Shown here one piece after another: positions 22,046 through 34,302 of a DNA stretch of 64,000 nt. The first letter of the stretch is position 1. Each line of letters opens with the position of its first letter. The stretch is from Silene latifolia (Eukaryota; Streptophyta; Magnoliopsida; Caryophyllales; Caryophyllaceae), in assembly GCF_048544455.1 (NCBI RefSeq), contig NC_133529.1, forward strand, positions 45,299,456 through 45,363,455. The letters run 5' to 3'. Position numbers and translations under genes: made by a program. The notes under the pieces are model-generated. The model made no database searches and was not told where the DNA came from. It worked only from the letters and a program-made list of their open reading frames with translations.

Positions 22046-23020
22046 TGTTGGAGTATGTGTCCTCGACAATAATGCGATCACATGTTTAAATCTCATATTA
22101 AGAATGCATTAGGGAAAGTAATATTATATTGTCAACTGATCCACATTAATCGGTAATGATTGGTTGACTAGAGTTTGACATTACTTTCGTATGACGGTGG
22201 TGATCAGTTGATCCCTTAAGGTCATACCTCTAGGGTAACACTCTTAATTGATTAATTAATTAATTGTATGTTGATACAAGTTAATTAATTCCTTAAAATT
22301 GAACGAATGATTTTGTGAGTGAGAATTCGTATCTTATTGTAATTCGATTAAATAAGATTCGTTCTAAGTAATGTAAAATTGTTTTATTACTTAGGTTTTA
22401 TTATTGTTTATGAAACAATTAAAATAAGAATGAATGATTTATTATAAATCCAAGTTGTTGTGATTAATAATTAAATGACCCATTTTAAGTAATTGTAATT
22501 ATGAATTACTAGTTAATTTTTGTATGTGATTTATTTTGTTTATATAATGATTTTTAATGAGTTAAAAATGCATTATTAAATAACATGTCTAGTAACATGT
22601 CCAATATGTCACACTATACAAATTAACATATGACAAACTTAAAATGGACCCTTTTAAAATAGGGTGTGCCGTGTAAATGGAGAGGTTGGGTAGGTTTAGG
22701 ACTTAATTGTTGCTCTAATTGAGAATTGAGCATAATGATTATGTTTCTAAAAGACCTATATCTAGCCGTACACCCTACACCTTGAGAAGAACAATCTTGA
22801 GCATGTATTGGGCCTTCTTCCCCATGCATTTCGGCCACCCATATGAATAAGGAGAGTTTTCTCTTCTTATTCCCTTAATTCATTCTTACAAAACAAGACA
22901 TTGAAAATTTGTGTATTCTCTCATAAGTTAAGAACTCTCAAGAAGGAAAATCACAAAATCACTAATATTTATATATCATTACTAGAAGTAGTAAACTATA
23001 ATATTAGTATCAATTTTAGG
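22046..23020 (+). repeat. 5' LTR of copia2, left segment
   Basis: Matches 42270-43238. Interrupted after TTAGG (23016-23020), the TSD of LTR C. The right segment is 33981-34287. Confidence 0.95.
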
Positions 23021-23942
23021 TGTAATACCCGCCTCAATTATAAATTAGTTTAATATAATATTAAGAGACCTGTATTTTAATAAGTCGGAAAGGATTAAAG
23101 AAATAGAAGTAGTAGAAATATTATTAATAATTATACTAGATACGTGATGGTTATATATCAATACTATATATTAAATCCAGAAACCAAGGGACTTCAATGT
23201 AATTAAAGAAAGTTATACAAATTAATTATACTATATAGTTTTAAATCAATAGCACCGTGTGATGGACCCGATTAAGGGATCTCAATGCAAATATTATATA
23301 ATTTGGGTTAAAATTAAATTAGCTTGGTAATTTTCCTAAATATGGCCAATTTCCTTAAAATAAAATAATTAATTAAGATGGTCAATTTCCCTATAATTAA
23401 TTAAGATGATCAATTTGAAGGAGACTAAAAGAAAGAAGATGCCTTGTAAAATTTTCTAAATATTTATAGAGGACTAGAAGATGGTCAATTTCCTTAAAAT
23501 AAAATAATTAATTAGTATAAACATGCACACTTATGGTATTAATTATTATCAACATAAAATTATATATTAAATTTAAAATCTAGGCAATTTTATTAAACTT
23601 TATAGTTTATTAGATGTATAGAGATGTTAATTATTTAACATACAAAAATATAATAAATAGCTTATAAATAATTCAAGTTAGATTCCATAATATATAATAT
23701 TGCATAAATCTTTCGATTTGATTTAATGCATATATGTAATATATTTTTATAAATATATAATCCTCTTAAAATTGCATGCCTAAGTTTTAAAAGTAAGTTT
23801 GCCAGTAAAGAAAAAAATTGTAGTAACATTGGATATAGTTATATGATAATAATCACTTATTTGAATAGTAAAAGTAATAATATTATCAACGATATTAGTG
23901 AGGGTGGTAGAAACAACAACGGGAGTAGGGAAATAATCAATA

Positions 23943-23969
23943 CTAGGTAGTATCCCGCGCTTCGCGCGG
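23943..23969 (-). mobile_element. Helitron-like 3' terminus, minus strand
   Basis: On the minus strand, CCGCGCGAAGCGCGG (a GC hairpin) is followed by GATACTAC and CTAG then T. A short GC-rich hairpin 8-10 bases before CTAG/T is the plant Helitron 3' end. Its 5' end was not located. Confidence 0.6.
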
Positions 23970-24141
23970 CCTGTTTGAAAATTTTGTTATTATAATTGAA
24001 GAAAAAAATAATATAATTCATATAGACATTAAATATCTTTACTTATAAATAAAAATAAATTAACTTTCTCAACTCTTGTTTTCTTAGGTTTAACTTTAAT
24101 GTTTTAAAATAAAATACAAACAGTTTTAATTATAACTAATA

Positions 24142-24218
24142 CTCACTCCGTTATCCTTTATATGTCGTTTTAGGTGATTAAATATTTTACTCTTTATATG
24201 TCGCTTTTATTTCCTATG

Positions 24219-24280
<62 letters not shown>

Positions 24281-24466
24281 TTGTGATTGTAAATTAATTA
24301 TGGGTTCTTAATTACATCTCATGCAAACCATTTTTTACATTGGTTTACAATAAAAAAAATCACTATAAGTAGTAAATAAAACCATTTTGGCTATTATCAC
24401 ACTTAATCCATTTTCTTAATAGTTGTGCTTTTTTCTGACACGACATATAATGAATGATGGAGTGAG
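24142..24466. mobile_element. Stowaway-like MITE, TSD TA
   Basis: CTCACTCCGTTATCC at the left and its inverted partner at the right (GGAGTGAG at 24459-24466) form imperfect terminal inverted repeats of about 28 bases, with TA on both sides (24140-24141 and 24467-24468). The ends resemble the Stowaway CTCCCTCCGT ends of Tc1/mariner MITEs. A (CT)n tract (24223-24274) lies inside. No coding capacity. Confidence 0.85.
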
Positions 24467-24468
24467 TA

Positions 24469-25572
24469 ATTGATAGTTCTATTCACGATAAACGTTATTA
24501 TACAAATAATTTTGTGACTTATCAAATATCATATTAATTAAAATAAATATATTCGAATAATGCAACAATCAACATTAAGTTGTTAAGTTAAATAATTTCA
24601 CGATACGTTATGCTTCAAATCAATTAATATTGGTTCAAAACGATGTGAATAGAATTTGATGCATTTTCAATTTTTAATATATAACGTGTCATATTTATGT
24701 ATCAAACATATAGGGTCAAAGCTCAACTCATTCAAATGTTTTGGTCGTATATGTCTTGCATATGCTATGTGTCAAACAAGATATTTATAAGAAATTTGCA
24801 CCTCTTGTTTTTTGAAACAACTACATATAAAATAGGGTTAATTGATAAACAAACCCATATAAGGACCCTTTTTCATAATTAGTAACAACATAATAAATAA
24901 TTAGTAATCACTAATCAGTACCAAAATATTAACTTTTTCTTACGATAGGGATCAAGTCGCCTGAAAATCTCATCTTAACCTACTCAAAAAAGTCCAAAAA
25001 GACATCATTCATGTACAAATCTCCACTCGTTATCACATTATTTAAAACCTCTTAAATCTCAAATGTATTTAATTTGTCCAATATAATTTTTTCATTATCA
25101 CATAAAAACTTATCTCTTAGTAATTATCTTTAAGTTTTGTTTTTAATAAACATAATAATTCTTCCAAATATATTTTTCTTAATGGATTTAATGGTCTAAT
25201 TATTATAACTTTCTCAAAATATTTTTTTTAAGTAAATGTAACGCATTGTTAAACAGTCACTTTAATCATCTATACATATCAAAATATTTCACTAAATATA
25301 ATGGAAAGTATACTCAATTTAAAGTATTTTTTGCAATAAAGGTAATGATTTACATTTTAGAATTTGTATAAAAAATGTTTTTATATAAATTTAAAATCAA
25401 ATCACTGTAATTGTTATAGGTAATTTTATAATAAATTTATTAAACTCTAATTAATACTTCGCTGAGATTTTTGTAGCATTTATTATGTTTATATTTAATG
25501 TTTAGCTGTAATTAATACTTGTATTTAATGCTGGGTTGACACGTGTTGCATCCACAACGCTTCAACCCATTT

Positions 25573-25573
<1 letters not shown>
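24469..25573. other. AT-rich sequence, unassigned
   Basis: No gene or clear element border seen. Probably Helitron filler or decayed repeat. Confidence 0.4.

Positions 25574-25574
<1 letters not shown>

Positions 25575-25653
<79 letters not shown>
25575..25653. repeat. (TA)n microsatellite, left flank of TIR element
   Basis: About 39 TA units directly before the inverted repeat at 25654. A matching (TA)n is at the other end (29837-29898). Confidence 0.9.
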
Positions 25654-25655
<2 letters not shown>

Positions 25656-26582
25656 AATGAGATCATGTGAGTATGACTCATATATTTGAGGATTGAGGAT
25701 TAATACTAAATTTGTCGGATCTAAGAGATCCAACGTCCATGATTTAGTGCGGATAAGTAAGGGTAATATGGTAATTTTGCGGGCACACATATATACTCCT
25801 TATTCCATCAAAACAAACCTAATTCATTCATTCTCACCCAAAGCCTTTCTCTCTCTACCTTCTATCTGCTTCGACGCAATCCCTAATTTTCCTGTTTTCG
25901 TGATTTTTTTGTTTCGAATTCAATCTCAGCTCAATCATTTGTCATTCTTCTATTTCTTATCAACGATCATACTCTTTCAATCGAAATCGCGATGTCAGGT
26001 ACATCTACTTTATCTTTAGTTTTTAATTTCAGTTTTATTTTCATGTGATTGTTGTTTCGCTACATATATTTGCAATTACTAGTCATCTTACTGCGTTTGT
26101 TATGATTTTGTAGCTACTCATCATGATTTCAATGCTTTGTATCTCTTTTTCCTAAATTAGGTTTAATTTGTGAGGATTTCATATGATTTATTGGTCTTCT
26201 TTCTCATATATCTAGGTTAATTTAATTCGAACAAGTTACGAAATTTGTTATATATTGATAATTTTTCCGATCTATGTTCAACTCTTTTTGTTGTTATGAT
26301 TTTTTTGTTCTCGATTTATAATTTTGATGAGATTGATTCATAGTCTTGTTATTTGATTGCGATTTTAAATTATTTCACTTTGTTCGAGTTTTGTTGTCAT
26401 GTAAACCTAATTTACATGTGTAGTATCTTGTTTCAAATCTTTTTAAATTTGTGTCAGATTGATTTACATCTGTTTTACATTGTTACTCTTTACTGTTAGC
26501 TAGTAGTAGTATACATTTCGCCGATTTAGGTTCTAAATTGTTTGACATCTTAGAAATATCACGTATTTACTGCTAAAGTAAC

Positions 26583-26650
26583 CAGTGTGATATTGTTTAG
26601 AAGACTATGTGATATTGTTTAGCAGACTGTGTGATATTGTTTTATTACAT
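26583..26650 (+). repeat. Three copies of the 22-bp TGTGATATTGTTT repeat
   Basis: TGTGATATTGTTTAG units at 22-base steps, the same word as the larger array at 27870-28380. Confidence 0.75.
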
Positions 26651-27869
26651 CCCTTTTACTTTGATTGTCAGAAATCAATTACTACTTGTTTGTTTACATT
26701 GTATTTTTTTGTGCTATTTTTTGTCAGATCGTGAAAGTTGTTTAGCTTTGAGCGGCCTATTGGACAGAGATATGACTTGGTCCAAATTGGCCTAAGAAGC
26801 TTTGGGCTTAAGGCTTAATTTACTTGCCAAATGAGTCTCCAAGTTTGGTGTATGTTTGGTTTTGGTATAGATTTGATGTTGAGTTGTCATCATATGTTTC
26901 TGATTTACATTCTGCTTGTTTATTGAGTTGCGGTATTTTGTTTGACCATCACCATTTCATCTTGTTGAGCAGCAAGCACAACATAAATTTTATGATATTG
27001 TTGTTGGTTCTTCTGATTCCATTGTTTTCATCAGGTATTGAAAAAAATTAGATCGGATTTGTCTAATTTCAGTTGTGGCCTTGCTCATATTTTCTGTGAG
27101 TGCTCTTAATTCATTGGTGGATTCGAGTTTTGATTAATCCACTTTCTTCTATTGGTACAATAGGTTGAACTTTGTCCCACTAGATTGTTGGTTACGTAAA
27201 CCAGGTTGTTTAAGCGGCTTAAAGGTGAAGAATCATGCGGAGTAAATGTGTTGACCACCTTTTCTTTCTTTGAGATGGATCATCGATGAAGTGGAAGTAG
27301 ACGCCACAGCACAGTATGGTTCATTGCTCTTGACGAGCTTTACTTTGGATCCTTGTATATCTCTCATATGTTTGCTTACTGGGAATGGCAGATCCACTTT
27401 GAAGGGGATATGAAGTCTCATGATGCGTCCAGAGAAGCTAATTGATAAAACCAAGTCATAAATGAAGCTAAGAATCAGTGTTACTTTCCAAGGGGATATG
27501 AAGTCTCATGATATTCTTCATTGGTATCGTTCTAGTTGTTTGATGTAATTGAGTTCCGGAAAGTTGAGTACATAGTCTGGTGGCTGCATTAAATTAAGTC
27601 ATGGTCATGAAATGGTTGTATGAAATGGTTGTACTGGTATTTAAAATAAGTTGAGGTTGAACAAATGTCAAGCAAGAAGTTGAAGATTGTGTTGGAAAAA
27701 GATGCCAAAATGGATAATAAAAAGAAATTGGTAAAGGTAGAGGAAGAGAAAGGAACTAATCTGTGTACTCAGACTATGTTGACAGAATTTTAATTGAATA
27801 TGCACTGATTGATGTAATTTTGGAAGGATAGTAATCCGTTGTAGTCGTTATAAATTAATATTGCGGTTG

Positions 27870-28380
27870 TAATTTTGTGATATTGTTTAGAATCAGCAAT
27901 GATATTTTATCTTATATGCTGTGATATTGTTTCTCAATAGCAAAAAGATTTCTTGTGAATGTGATATAGTTTTGGCTAAAGTGTGATACTGTTGTGCGTG
28001 AAGTTTGATATTGTTCGGTAATGCTTCTAGAACAATATGACGTGATACTTATGAAGATATATATTGTTTCTTATAACTGTTTTGAAACTAGCAAATAAAG
28101 ATAGATATATAATATTGTTAATAGCATAGTGTGATATTATTAGCGCAATAACTTGATATTGTTTACCATATCATTTGATATTTTTTTTGAAAGACAATAA
28201 GGGTGATATTGTTTACCACATCCTGTGATATTGTTAAGCCAATAGTGTGATATTGTTTCCCACATTTTTTGATATTGTTAAGCCAATAGTGTGGTATTGT
28301 TTATCACATCCTGTGATATTGTTAAACTAATAGTGTGATATTGTTAAAACAAACGTGTGATATTGTTTACCAAAAAAATG
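27870..28380 (+). repeat. Degenerate 22-bp tandem array, TGTGATATTGTT core
   Basis: About 18 units. The right half is regular at 22 bases, alternating TTTACCACATC and AAGCCAATAG tails, so a 44-bp higher-order unit is visible at 28200-28335. The left half is more decayed. The word is inverted at about 28917-28953 (ATATCACA, TATCACACG). Confidence 0.85.
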
Positions 28381-29810
28381 AAATACTTTAGAAACCATAT
28401 ATTTTCTATTTAATAACATAAAAAAATAGGCAAATCCTGATACAACTATAATATTGTTACCATTATTTTACATTCCAACTCAAAAATGGAAAAAAAAATA
28501 CAAATTTATAATCGCTTGAAACGATATCTAAGAATAAAGAATTTGTCTTTATAAGAGAAATGAATAAAAAAACATGATTTGTTTAGTTGATCATGCACTA
28601 TTAGACTTCGCCAGCATGCACACATACTCTTAAGTAACCTCCAAAAGCGAAGAAATCTGCAAAAAAAGGAAAATAAAGTACAAAACATCATCTTAGTATC
28701 ATCTTTCAGACAAAAGAAAATACAGCAAATATAAAAATCACACCATATTACAGCACTTACAACAACATTTTACATTATTTTACTACAAATCAGTGACATT
28801 TTACAGCGAAAACACCATACTATAGCATTTTAGTGCCTTGATGACATTTTACAACTTAATTATGTAGTCAACCTGCCAAAATGTATGAAAATAGATTACC
28901 AGTAATCTTTACATTCAATATCACATCATACAAACAACAGTATCACACGTTTTTCATTATCATAGCCAACATGTAATTCGACATTACTCATTTTACTGAA
29001 CACAAACGATTACTTCAATTCTATCATATGAAGCTGTAATTTTGCACAATTAAACAATGTTAAACCATAATTTTCGTGATTAAAACGATATGAAACCCTA
29101 TTTTTCACAATTAAACAATATTGAACCCTAATTTTCACAATCGATCAGTATTAAACCCTAACTTTAGCGATTAAAACAAAAAAAGACATCTTATAAACAA
29201 CTACAACTTCAATTGATGATAATAATTGATTTAATGTGTCGAATTATGAACGAAAAACGTTTAAAATCATTTATAAGTAAGATATTTAGAAAGTTACAGC
29301 AAGAACATGAAAGTACACTAAATAACTTGACGATTAGTTCAATTTTTTTGATTTAATCCTATTAAATTCATGTAATTCAACATACATACAATAATTTCGA
29401 ACAAAATTAACATGTAAAATCAATTTAACACTGCATAAGTTGAAATAAAATCGCAAAAATGAAAGAAAACGAGAAAAAAATATACCTCGACGATTTTTGC
29501 GCGAATTCTAGTGAGAGTATTCAATCTAATGAATGAATAAATCTAGGATGTTGAAATACAGTTGAAATCAAGTTTGAATTTTTAGGTTTTCGCAGATTTT
29601 CAGTGAGATTTTTGAGAGGATTGTGATATATTTTTGTTTGAAATATTTTAGATTGATTTAGGATTTTTTAGAGAGAGAAACTATTGACTGATTATGGGAG
29701 TTTTAGGTGGTTTTGTTTGTTAATTTTCCCCGCGATATTGTTTTGTATATGGTGTGATATTTCATTCGTTACTCAATCCTCAAATATTTAGGAGTTCTCA
29801 CCGGATCTCG

Positions 29811-29811
29811 A

Positions 29812-29898
<87 letters not shown>
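29811..29898. repeat. (CT)n(TA)n microsatellite, right flank of TIR element
   Basis: About 13 CT units run into about 30 TA units. It ends at 29898, where GATTAATGCGGCAATAGTG repeats begin. Confidence 0.9.
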
Positions 29899-29900
<2 letters not shown>

Positions 29901-30226
29901 ATTAATGCGGCAATAGTGAAAGTAACAATAATTACGGCGGGAGTAGTGAAATTATCAGTATTAATGCGGCAGTAGTGATAGTAACAATAATTACGGCGGG
30001 AGTAGTGAAAGTAACAATGATTACGGGCAAGTAGTGAAATGTTATTACTATTGTTTCATTAATAAGAATAAAATATTAATAGCGGGAGTAGTGAATTTGT
30101 CTCAAAATTTATTTCATCGTAATTTTAGAATATATTATAAAAAATATATTAATGATAAATTTATGTGGTTATGCAACTTTAAGTAATTTTATTTAATGAA
30201 AAAAAATTTAATGGTAAGTAGAGGTA
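29899..30226 (+). repeat. Short GCGGGAGTAGTGAAA direct repeats in Helitron-like sequence
   Basis: Four to six copies of ATTACGGCGGGAGTAGTGAAA-type units (29930-30100). A related copy, ACGGGAGTAGGGAAAT, lies just outside the other Helitron end at 23918-23935, hinting at a common origin. No gene. Confidence 0.5.
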
Positions 30227-30256
30227 GCCCGGGCGAAGCCGGGCACCAATACTAGT
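30227..30256 (+). mobile_element. Helitron-like 3' terminus, plus strand
   Basis: Hairpin GCCCGGGCGAAGCCGGGC (30227-30244), then ACCAATA and CTAGT. It has the expected Helitron 3' structure and faces away from the terminus at 23943. Sequence to its right looks like LTR C. Confidence 0.65.
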
Positions 30257-30905
30257 TAAGGTTGTATTATTATTAACTCATTATAATTAATAGAATATTA
30301 TATAATAATTACTATCACCTATTATTATTAATAGGTCAAACCAATAGTTTAGCACCCATAAGAACCCTACTATACAATCATCACAATCGAACAAAGAAAG
30401 AACAAAGGATAGCGTGCTTGTGCCGCCTTGATTATCATCGTCATCGATTCATCACCGTTTTCCCAACCGTCTTATTTTCCATCGTCCTTGTTCCTAAAAC
30501 AAATAAGGTAATCGTTCTTTTAATTTAGCAATTTTTTTTAGATTGTCTAGAATTGGAATTAGAGTCGGGTGTGATGACTGGTTGCCTTGTCGATCGCGGT
30601 GTTAGGAAGGGGAGGTTCGCTTACAGTCTTTAGAGCCTGATTTAAGGTTATCTAGGGGTGTCGAGACTGCGGCCGTGAGGCCTACTCTATTTTGGGTTCG
30701 GTTTCGGTGGAGGTTTGCCGAGACGGTGTGTTTTGTGTAGTTCGAGTTAGCGTACGAGGTTGAGGAAGCGAGTGGGGTTGGTGTTAGGGACAGTAGCTAT
30801 GGTGTTTTCCTATTAATCCGTTATTGTTGTTGCCGCTACTCCCTTTTTTGTACCCCTGCTTTGGCCGAGAGATTGAGAGATTGGTATTGTGTAACAACAT
30901 TGGTG

Positions 30906-30906
<1 letters not shown>
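30257..30906 (+). repeat. LTR C, middle segment
   Basis: No gene. Continuous with the LTR C tail at 32735 once the LINE is removed. Confidence 0.6.
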
Positions 30907-30937
<31 letters not shown>

Positions 30938-32734
30938 ACAGCTGTAAAGTAAGAGTTTTACATACGCAAGGCTTGTTTAGCCAAACCATGCGCTATACTA
31001 TTTAGACTCCTAGGAATAAAACTTAGACTCAAGCAATGAAAGAAACTGAATCGATCACGAACATCCTCCAGGATACCGGCAATCAAGTGGTCTTCCTTGT
31101 CGATTCCCGCTACTTGATTGATCAACTGTAGACAGTCGGACAGAACGACAAGATGGAGAATCCTCTGGTCTTGCGCCCATGACACGACGTCCCTGACCCC
31201 GAGTGCTTCGGCTTGTAACGCTGATTCCGCCCTGATGTGCACTTGTCTCCTGGCGATTTCCTTACCTGTTTGATCTAAAGCAATCCAACCGACCGCCGCT
31301 TCAAAGCTCCGTAGCCAGCTAGCATCCACTTTGATCCTAACCACCCCACAAGCGTTGTGGTTTCCAATGAGATTGACAGGGTGACCAACACGAATGGCTT
31401 CACGATCCTCCTGTGACGAGTCTTCCATAGAACTTTGGAGCTTATCCTGGGCTGATTGTGTAGCATGGGAATTACTTAAAACCTGAATATTTCTCCTGAT
31501 TGAACTAAAGAAACATCCCGTAATAGTAATCGGATTTAGATCCAAATCCTGAAAAATGACCCTGTTTCTCAACGACCACACACCCCACAGGATGGCCATA
31601 AAAGTGATCATCTTGGCCTCACCCCCTTCACTTTTTGAGAAGTATCGCATCCAATCATAAATCCATTCCGTGACCGATAGCCCCTCGGTACTTTCCACCC
31701 GGATTCCCAAATCCGAGGTCGCCCATAGACGTTGAACAAGACTACAGTCGCGAAAGAGATGTTCCATGGTTTCCACACATTTCAGCCTCTCTCCACACAT
31801 GCCACAGAAAGGTTCGATGTCAAGCTTACGCTTCAGGAACTCACTACCAATAGGCAGAGCTTTAACAATAATTTTCCAGATAAGAATTTTCCAAACCTCC
31901 GGAACGGGTAATCTCCATAACGTTTTCCTACAGAACTCTCTCCCTCTGTCATTAATTCTTGACCTGTCTTTATTGGACCCTCTTGCAGTCATATAGTTAT
32001 GAAAAATAAGTCCATAGCCACTCTTAACCGTAAAAACTCCATTCTTAGTAAACGGCCAGTAGACCGTATCCCTCACCGTACCCTAAGCTCGCAAGGTGGG
32101 ATAGCCAGAATATGACTTGACCACTCTTCCTTGAAAACTGTACTAATTAAATTAGCATTCCACTTACCATTTTGGTCAAAAAGATCACTTACTTGCAAGC
32201 TTGCCAGATGGCTATTGTTCAGATCAAGCCACATATCCTTTGGTTCCGGTTGTTTGCCCCCCACCCATCGAGCAGTCCACACATTTAACCTCGAGCCCCT
32301 CCCAATTTTCCAACCAAAATTATCCAGGATAAAAGACAGCCCATGTAGAATGCTACGAATACCCCACGAACTCCCAGTCCCTCTGATGGGGTGCAAATCG
32401 TGCTGGAAAACCTGAGACCCTAACACCTTTTGCCTGAAAATCCTGCAAAATAAAGAATTTTCCCCAGAGACCAGCCTCCATCCATGTTTGGCCAACAAGG
32501 CCTGGTTAAGACACTCGACATTCCTGATTCCGAGCCCTCCCACACTCTTAGGTAAACTCAGAAAGTTTTTGCTACACCAGTGGATGTTATTACCCATCTT
32601 ACATCCCGTCCACCAAAATTGTGTCAAAAGAGAGTTAATGGTAGGATATGGTGAGGGAGATGGAGATGCGAGATGTTGGTGTTGATGAATACGAATATTG
32701 GTAATTATTAATAGAAAATTAGCCAACTATTGTT
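30907..32734 (-). mobile_element. 5'-truncated LINE (minus strand)
   Basis: A 30-base T run at 30907-30936 is the poly(A) tail read on the other strand. The coding sequence is the 3' part of a plant L1-type LINE. GATTGGTAT...TGT.ACAA occurs at both borders (30879 and 32735) as a possible imperfect TSD. Inserted in LTR C. Confidence 0.85.
30958..32726 (-). pseudogene. LINE ORF2 C-terminal part: RT thumb, zf-RVT and RNase H
   Basis: Two minus-strand frames overlap at 32073-32076 and were one gene before a frameshift. The upstream frame (32726-32073) holds the post-RT region with Ser-Val-Gly-Gly-Leu-Gly-Ile-Arg and Trp-Lys-Ile-Gly-Arg-Gly. The downstream frame (32076-30958) has the zinc-binding zf-RVT domain (Cys-Gly-Met-Cys ... 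His-Leu-Phe-Arg-Asp-Cys) and a plant-type RNase H domain beginning Lys-Val-Asp-Ala-Ser-Trp and ending near Asn-Ser-Ile-Ala-His. The RT fingers/palm and the endonuclease are missing through 5' truncation. Confidence 0.92.
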
Positions 32735-33180
32735 GATTGGTATCATGTGACAATGATGATAGAATGATTAGTAAGGTGGAGCGGGTGACTTGGTAAGACA
32801 TAAAAGTTGGTTTAATAATTTGGTAACTAAACCAGTTACGTGAGGGATTAAGTCGTAAGTTGCCAATTATCATTTATTAAGTTGTAGGTTGTATTAGATA
32901 ACGTATTAGTTAGTTTAGTTATTAATTAATATATGTTATAATTGTAGGACTTTTCTTCGTAGAAGACCACGATTAACTTCGTTAGTATTGCGTGAAGATT
33001 TGCGAAAAGGTAGGGATCATCCTACTCTAGTTATATTTATGTGATTGTTAATTATTTATATATATGGGGTTGATTTCTATATTGCGATTGTGATTACGGA
33101 TGTGGAATTGAGATCATGGGGTTGAGTTAATTATGAGAATTATTGGTTACTTGAGTATTGGTGGATATTGTAATTTGATA

Positions 33181-33329
33181 GAAGGGACCGAACTGCTAGT
33201 CCTTGTGAGTTATTTATTGAAGGGACCGATATACCACTAGTCCTTGGTTATTATTTGAAGGGACCGATATACCGCTAGTCCTTGGTTATTATTTGAAGGG
33301 ACCGATCTGAGCAACCGCTAGTCCTTGTG
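33181..33329 (+). repeat. About 39-bp tandem repeat in LTR C
   Basis: Four units of GAAGGGACCGAT...GCTAGTCCTTG. The two central units are nearly identical. Confidence 0.85.
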
Positions 33330-33368
33330 GCGTCAGTTGATCCCTGGCCGCCCCTCAGAGTCTTTTCT

Positions 33369-33387
33369 CTAGTAGGCTCACTACTAG
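33369..33387 (+). other. Hairpin in LTR C equivalent to 608-633 of G1
   Basis: CTAGTAG and CTACTAG pair around GCTCA, followed within six bases by GATGTGCACATT. The stem sequence differs from G1 but pairing and position are kept. Confidence 0.55.
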
Positions 33388-33896
33388 GGAGATGTGCACA
33401 TTCGGAGCAGAGGAAGCGTTAAAACAGAGTTTGGAAGAATGGATGTGAATGGGTATGTTGTGGATAGACAAATGTTATGGGTGCTACCGTAACATGTGAA
33501 TTTTATAACTGAGCTGGTTTTATTACTGTTGTGCTAGCACTACTGTTTTTATTTATGTCGTTAATACTGTTGTTTGTTTAGTCCATACTCAACCGTTTGG
33601 TTGACAGTGTATTCTGTAAACACCTGTGATGAACCAATTATTGGGGAGCAGATTCAGTGACAAGTACTTGAGATGATTAGCTGACTTGGGAGCTCATGAG
33701 GATGCGTGAGGATTTCGACCAGTCTACCTAGAAGTCTAGATCACATAGTTTTACCATTCAGTTTATTTAATTCCGTTGCGTAGTAGATTGTATTTTTAGA
33801 AGTTTAATTTAATCTCTTGGTTGAATTGTAATAAAACCTTTATTCGCTAAATTTTTATATAAGGTACTTTGGTTTGTTATCTTTGTTATTCACTAC

Positions 33897-33910
33897 CTCG
33901 GGAAACCGAG
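33897..33910 (+). other. CTCGG-GAAA-CCGAG hairpin in LTR C
   Basis: Same stem as at 1166-1179, with a GAAA loop in place of GTAA. Both loops fit GNRA. Confidence 0.6.
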
Positions 33911-33980
33911 ATGGTAACAGTCCTATTTAATTGGGAGGCCTAGCTAAAGGCTCCTTAATAAATGGGTGTGTTACATTAGG

Positions 33981-34287
33981 GCACATATACTAATTTCTAG
34001 TAACAAATTAGTACTTCTATTAAGTGGGTTATCTTGGTACAACTCCTTGAGGAGTAGATTCCAATATTGAATCTAAGTTCTTCCTTGGAGCACTAGGATT
34101 TTCTTAAGAAGACTAATTTGGAAGGGGTCCAAATTAGTATAACCATTCGACCCTCCATTGTTAGTAGATCGATTTCTTCTTACTTTGTTTCATATTGTTA
34201 TGCATGCATAAGATCTTGTTAGTTTATGACTAAACTAAATCTATATAGTTATTAGATGTGTCTAATAAGAGGTTAATGAATCTTACA
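33981..34287 (+). repeat. 5' LTR of copia2, right segment
   Basis: Matches 43239-43545 and ends TCTTACA. The primer site TTGGTATCAGAACA follows at 34289. Confidence 0.95.
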
Positions 34288-34289
34288 AT

Positions 34290-34301
34290 TGGTATCAGAA
34301 C
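34290..34301 (+). other. Primer binding site of copia2
   Basis: TGGTATCAGAAC, one change from the initiator Met site, three bases after the LTR. Confidence 0.85.
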
Positions 34302-34302
34302 A

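Larger units (their letters stand above)
25654..29811. mobile_element. DNA-transposon-like element with TIRs, flanked by TA microsatellites
   Basis: The left end (GAGATCATGTGAG ... ATATTTGAGGATTGAG) and the inverted right end (GAGATCCGGTGAG ... ATATTTGAGGATTGAG, 29770-29806 on minus) form imperfect terminal inverted repeats of about 45 bases. Both ends abut (TA)n or (CT)n(TA)n tracts. Micron-type MITEs and some Mutator-like elements are known to sit in TA microsatellites, so I favour that group. Inside are a C/T-rich UTR-like stretch ending in an ATG and a GT donor (25992-26000), 22-bp repeats (27870-28380), and no transposase ORF. Confidence 0.65.
23021..33975 (+). mobile_element. Solo LTR C of a Ty3/gypsy element, TSD TTAGG, expanded by nested insertions
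   Basis: Begins TGTAATACCC, ends GTGTTACA, flanked by TTAGG on both sides (23016-23020 and 33976-33980). No primer site, gag or pol of its own is seen. The last 1.2 kb resembles the G1 LTR: TCCCTGGC, a hairpin before GATGTGCACATT, and CTCGGGAAACCGAGATGGTAAC before the end. I read it as one LTR left by recombination, stretched from roughly 2.8 kb to 11 kb by later insertions. Confidence 0.8.
32735..33975 (+). repeat. LTR C, right segment
   Basis: No gene. Carries a four-unit repeat at 33181-33329, hairpins at 33369-33387 and 33897-33910, and the LTR terminus GTGTTACA. Confidence 0.75.

Noticed and set aside
25575-25790. 71-codon ORF rich in Tyr-Ile
   Set aside because: Translation of the (TA)n tract.
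23021-33975. LTR C as a full-length 11-kb retrotransposon
   Set aside because: No second LTR, primer site or polypurine tract of its own was found. Its coding content is only a LINE, and the ends plus TSD fit a solo LTR with insertions.
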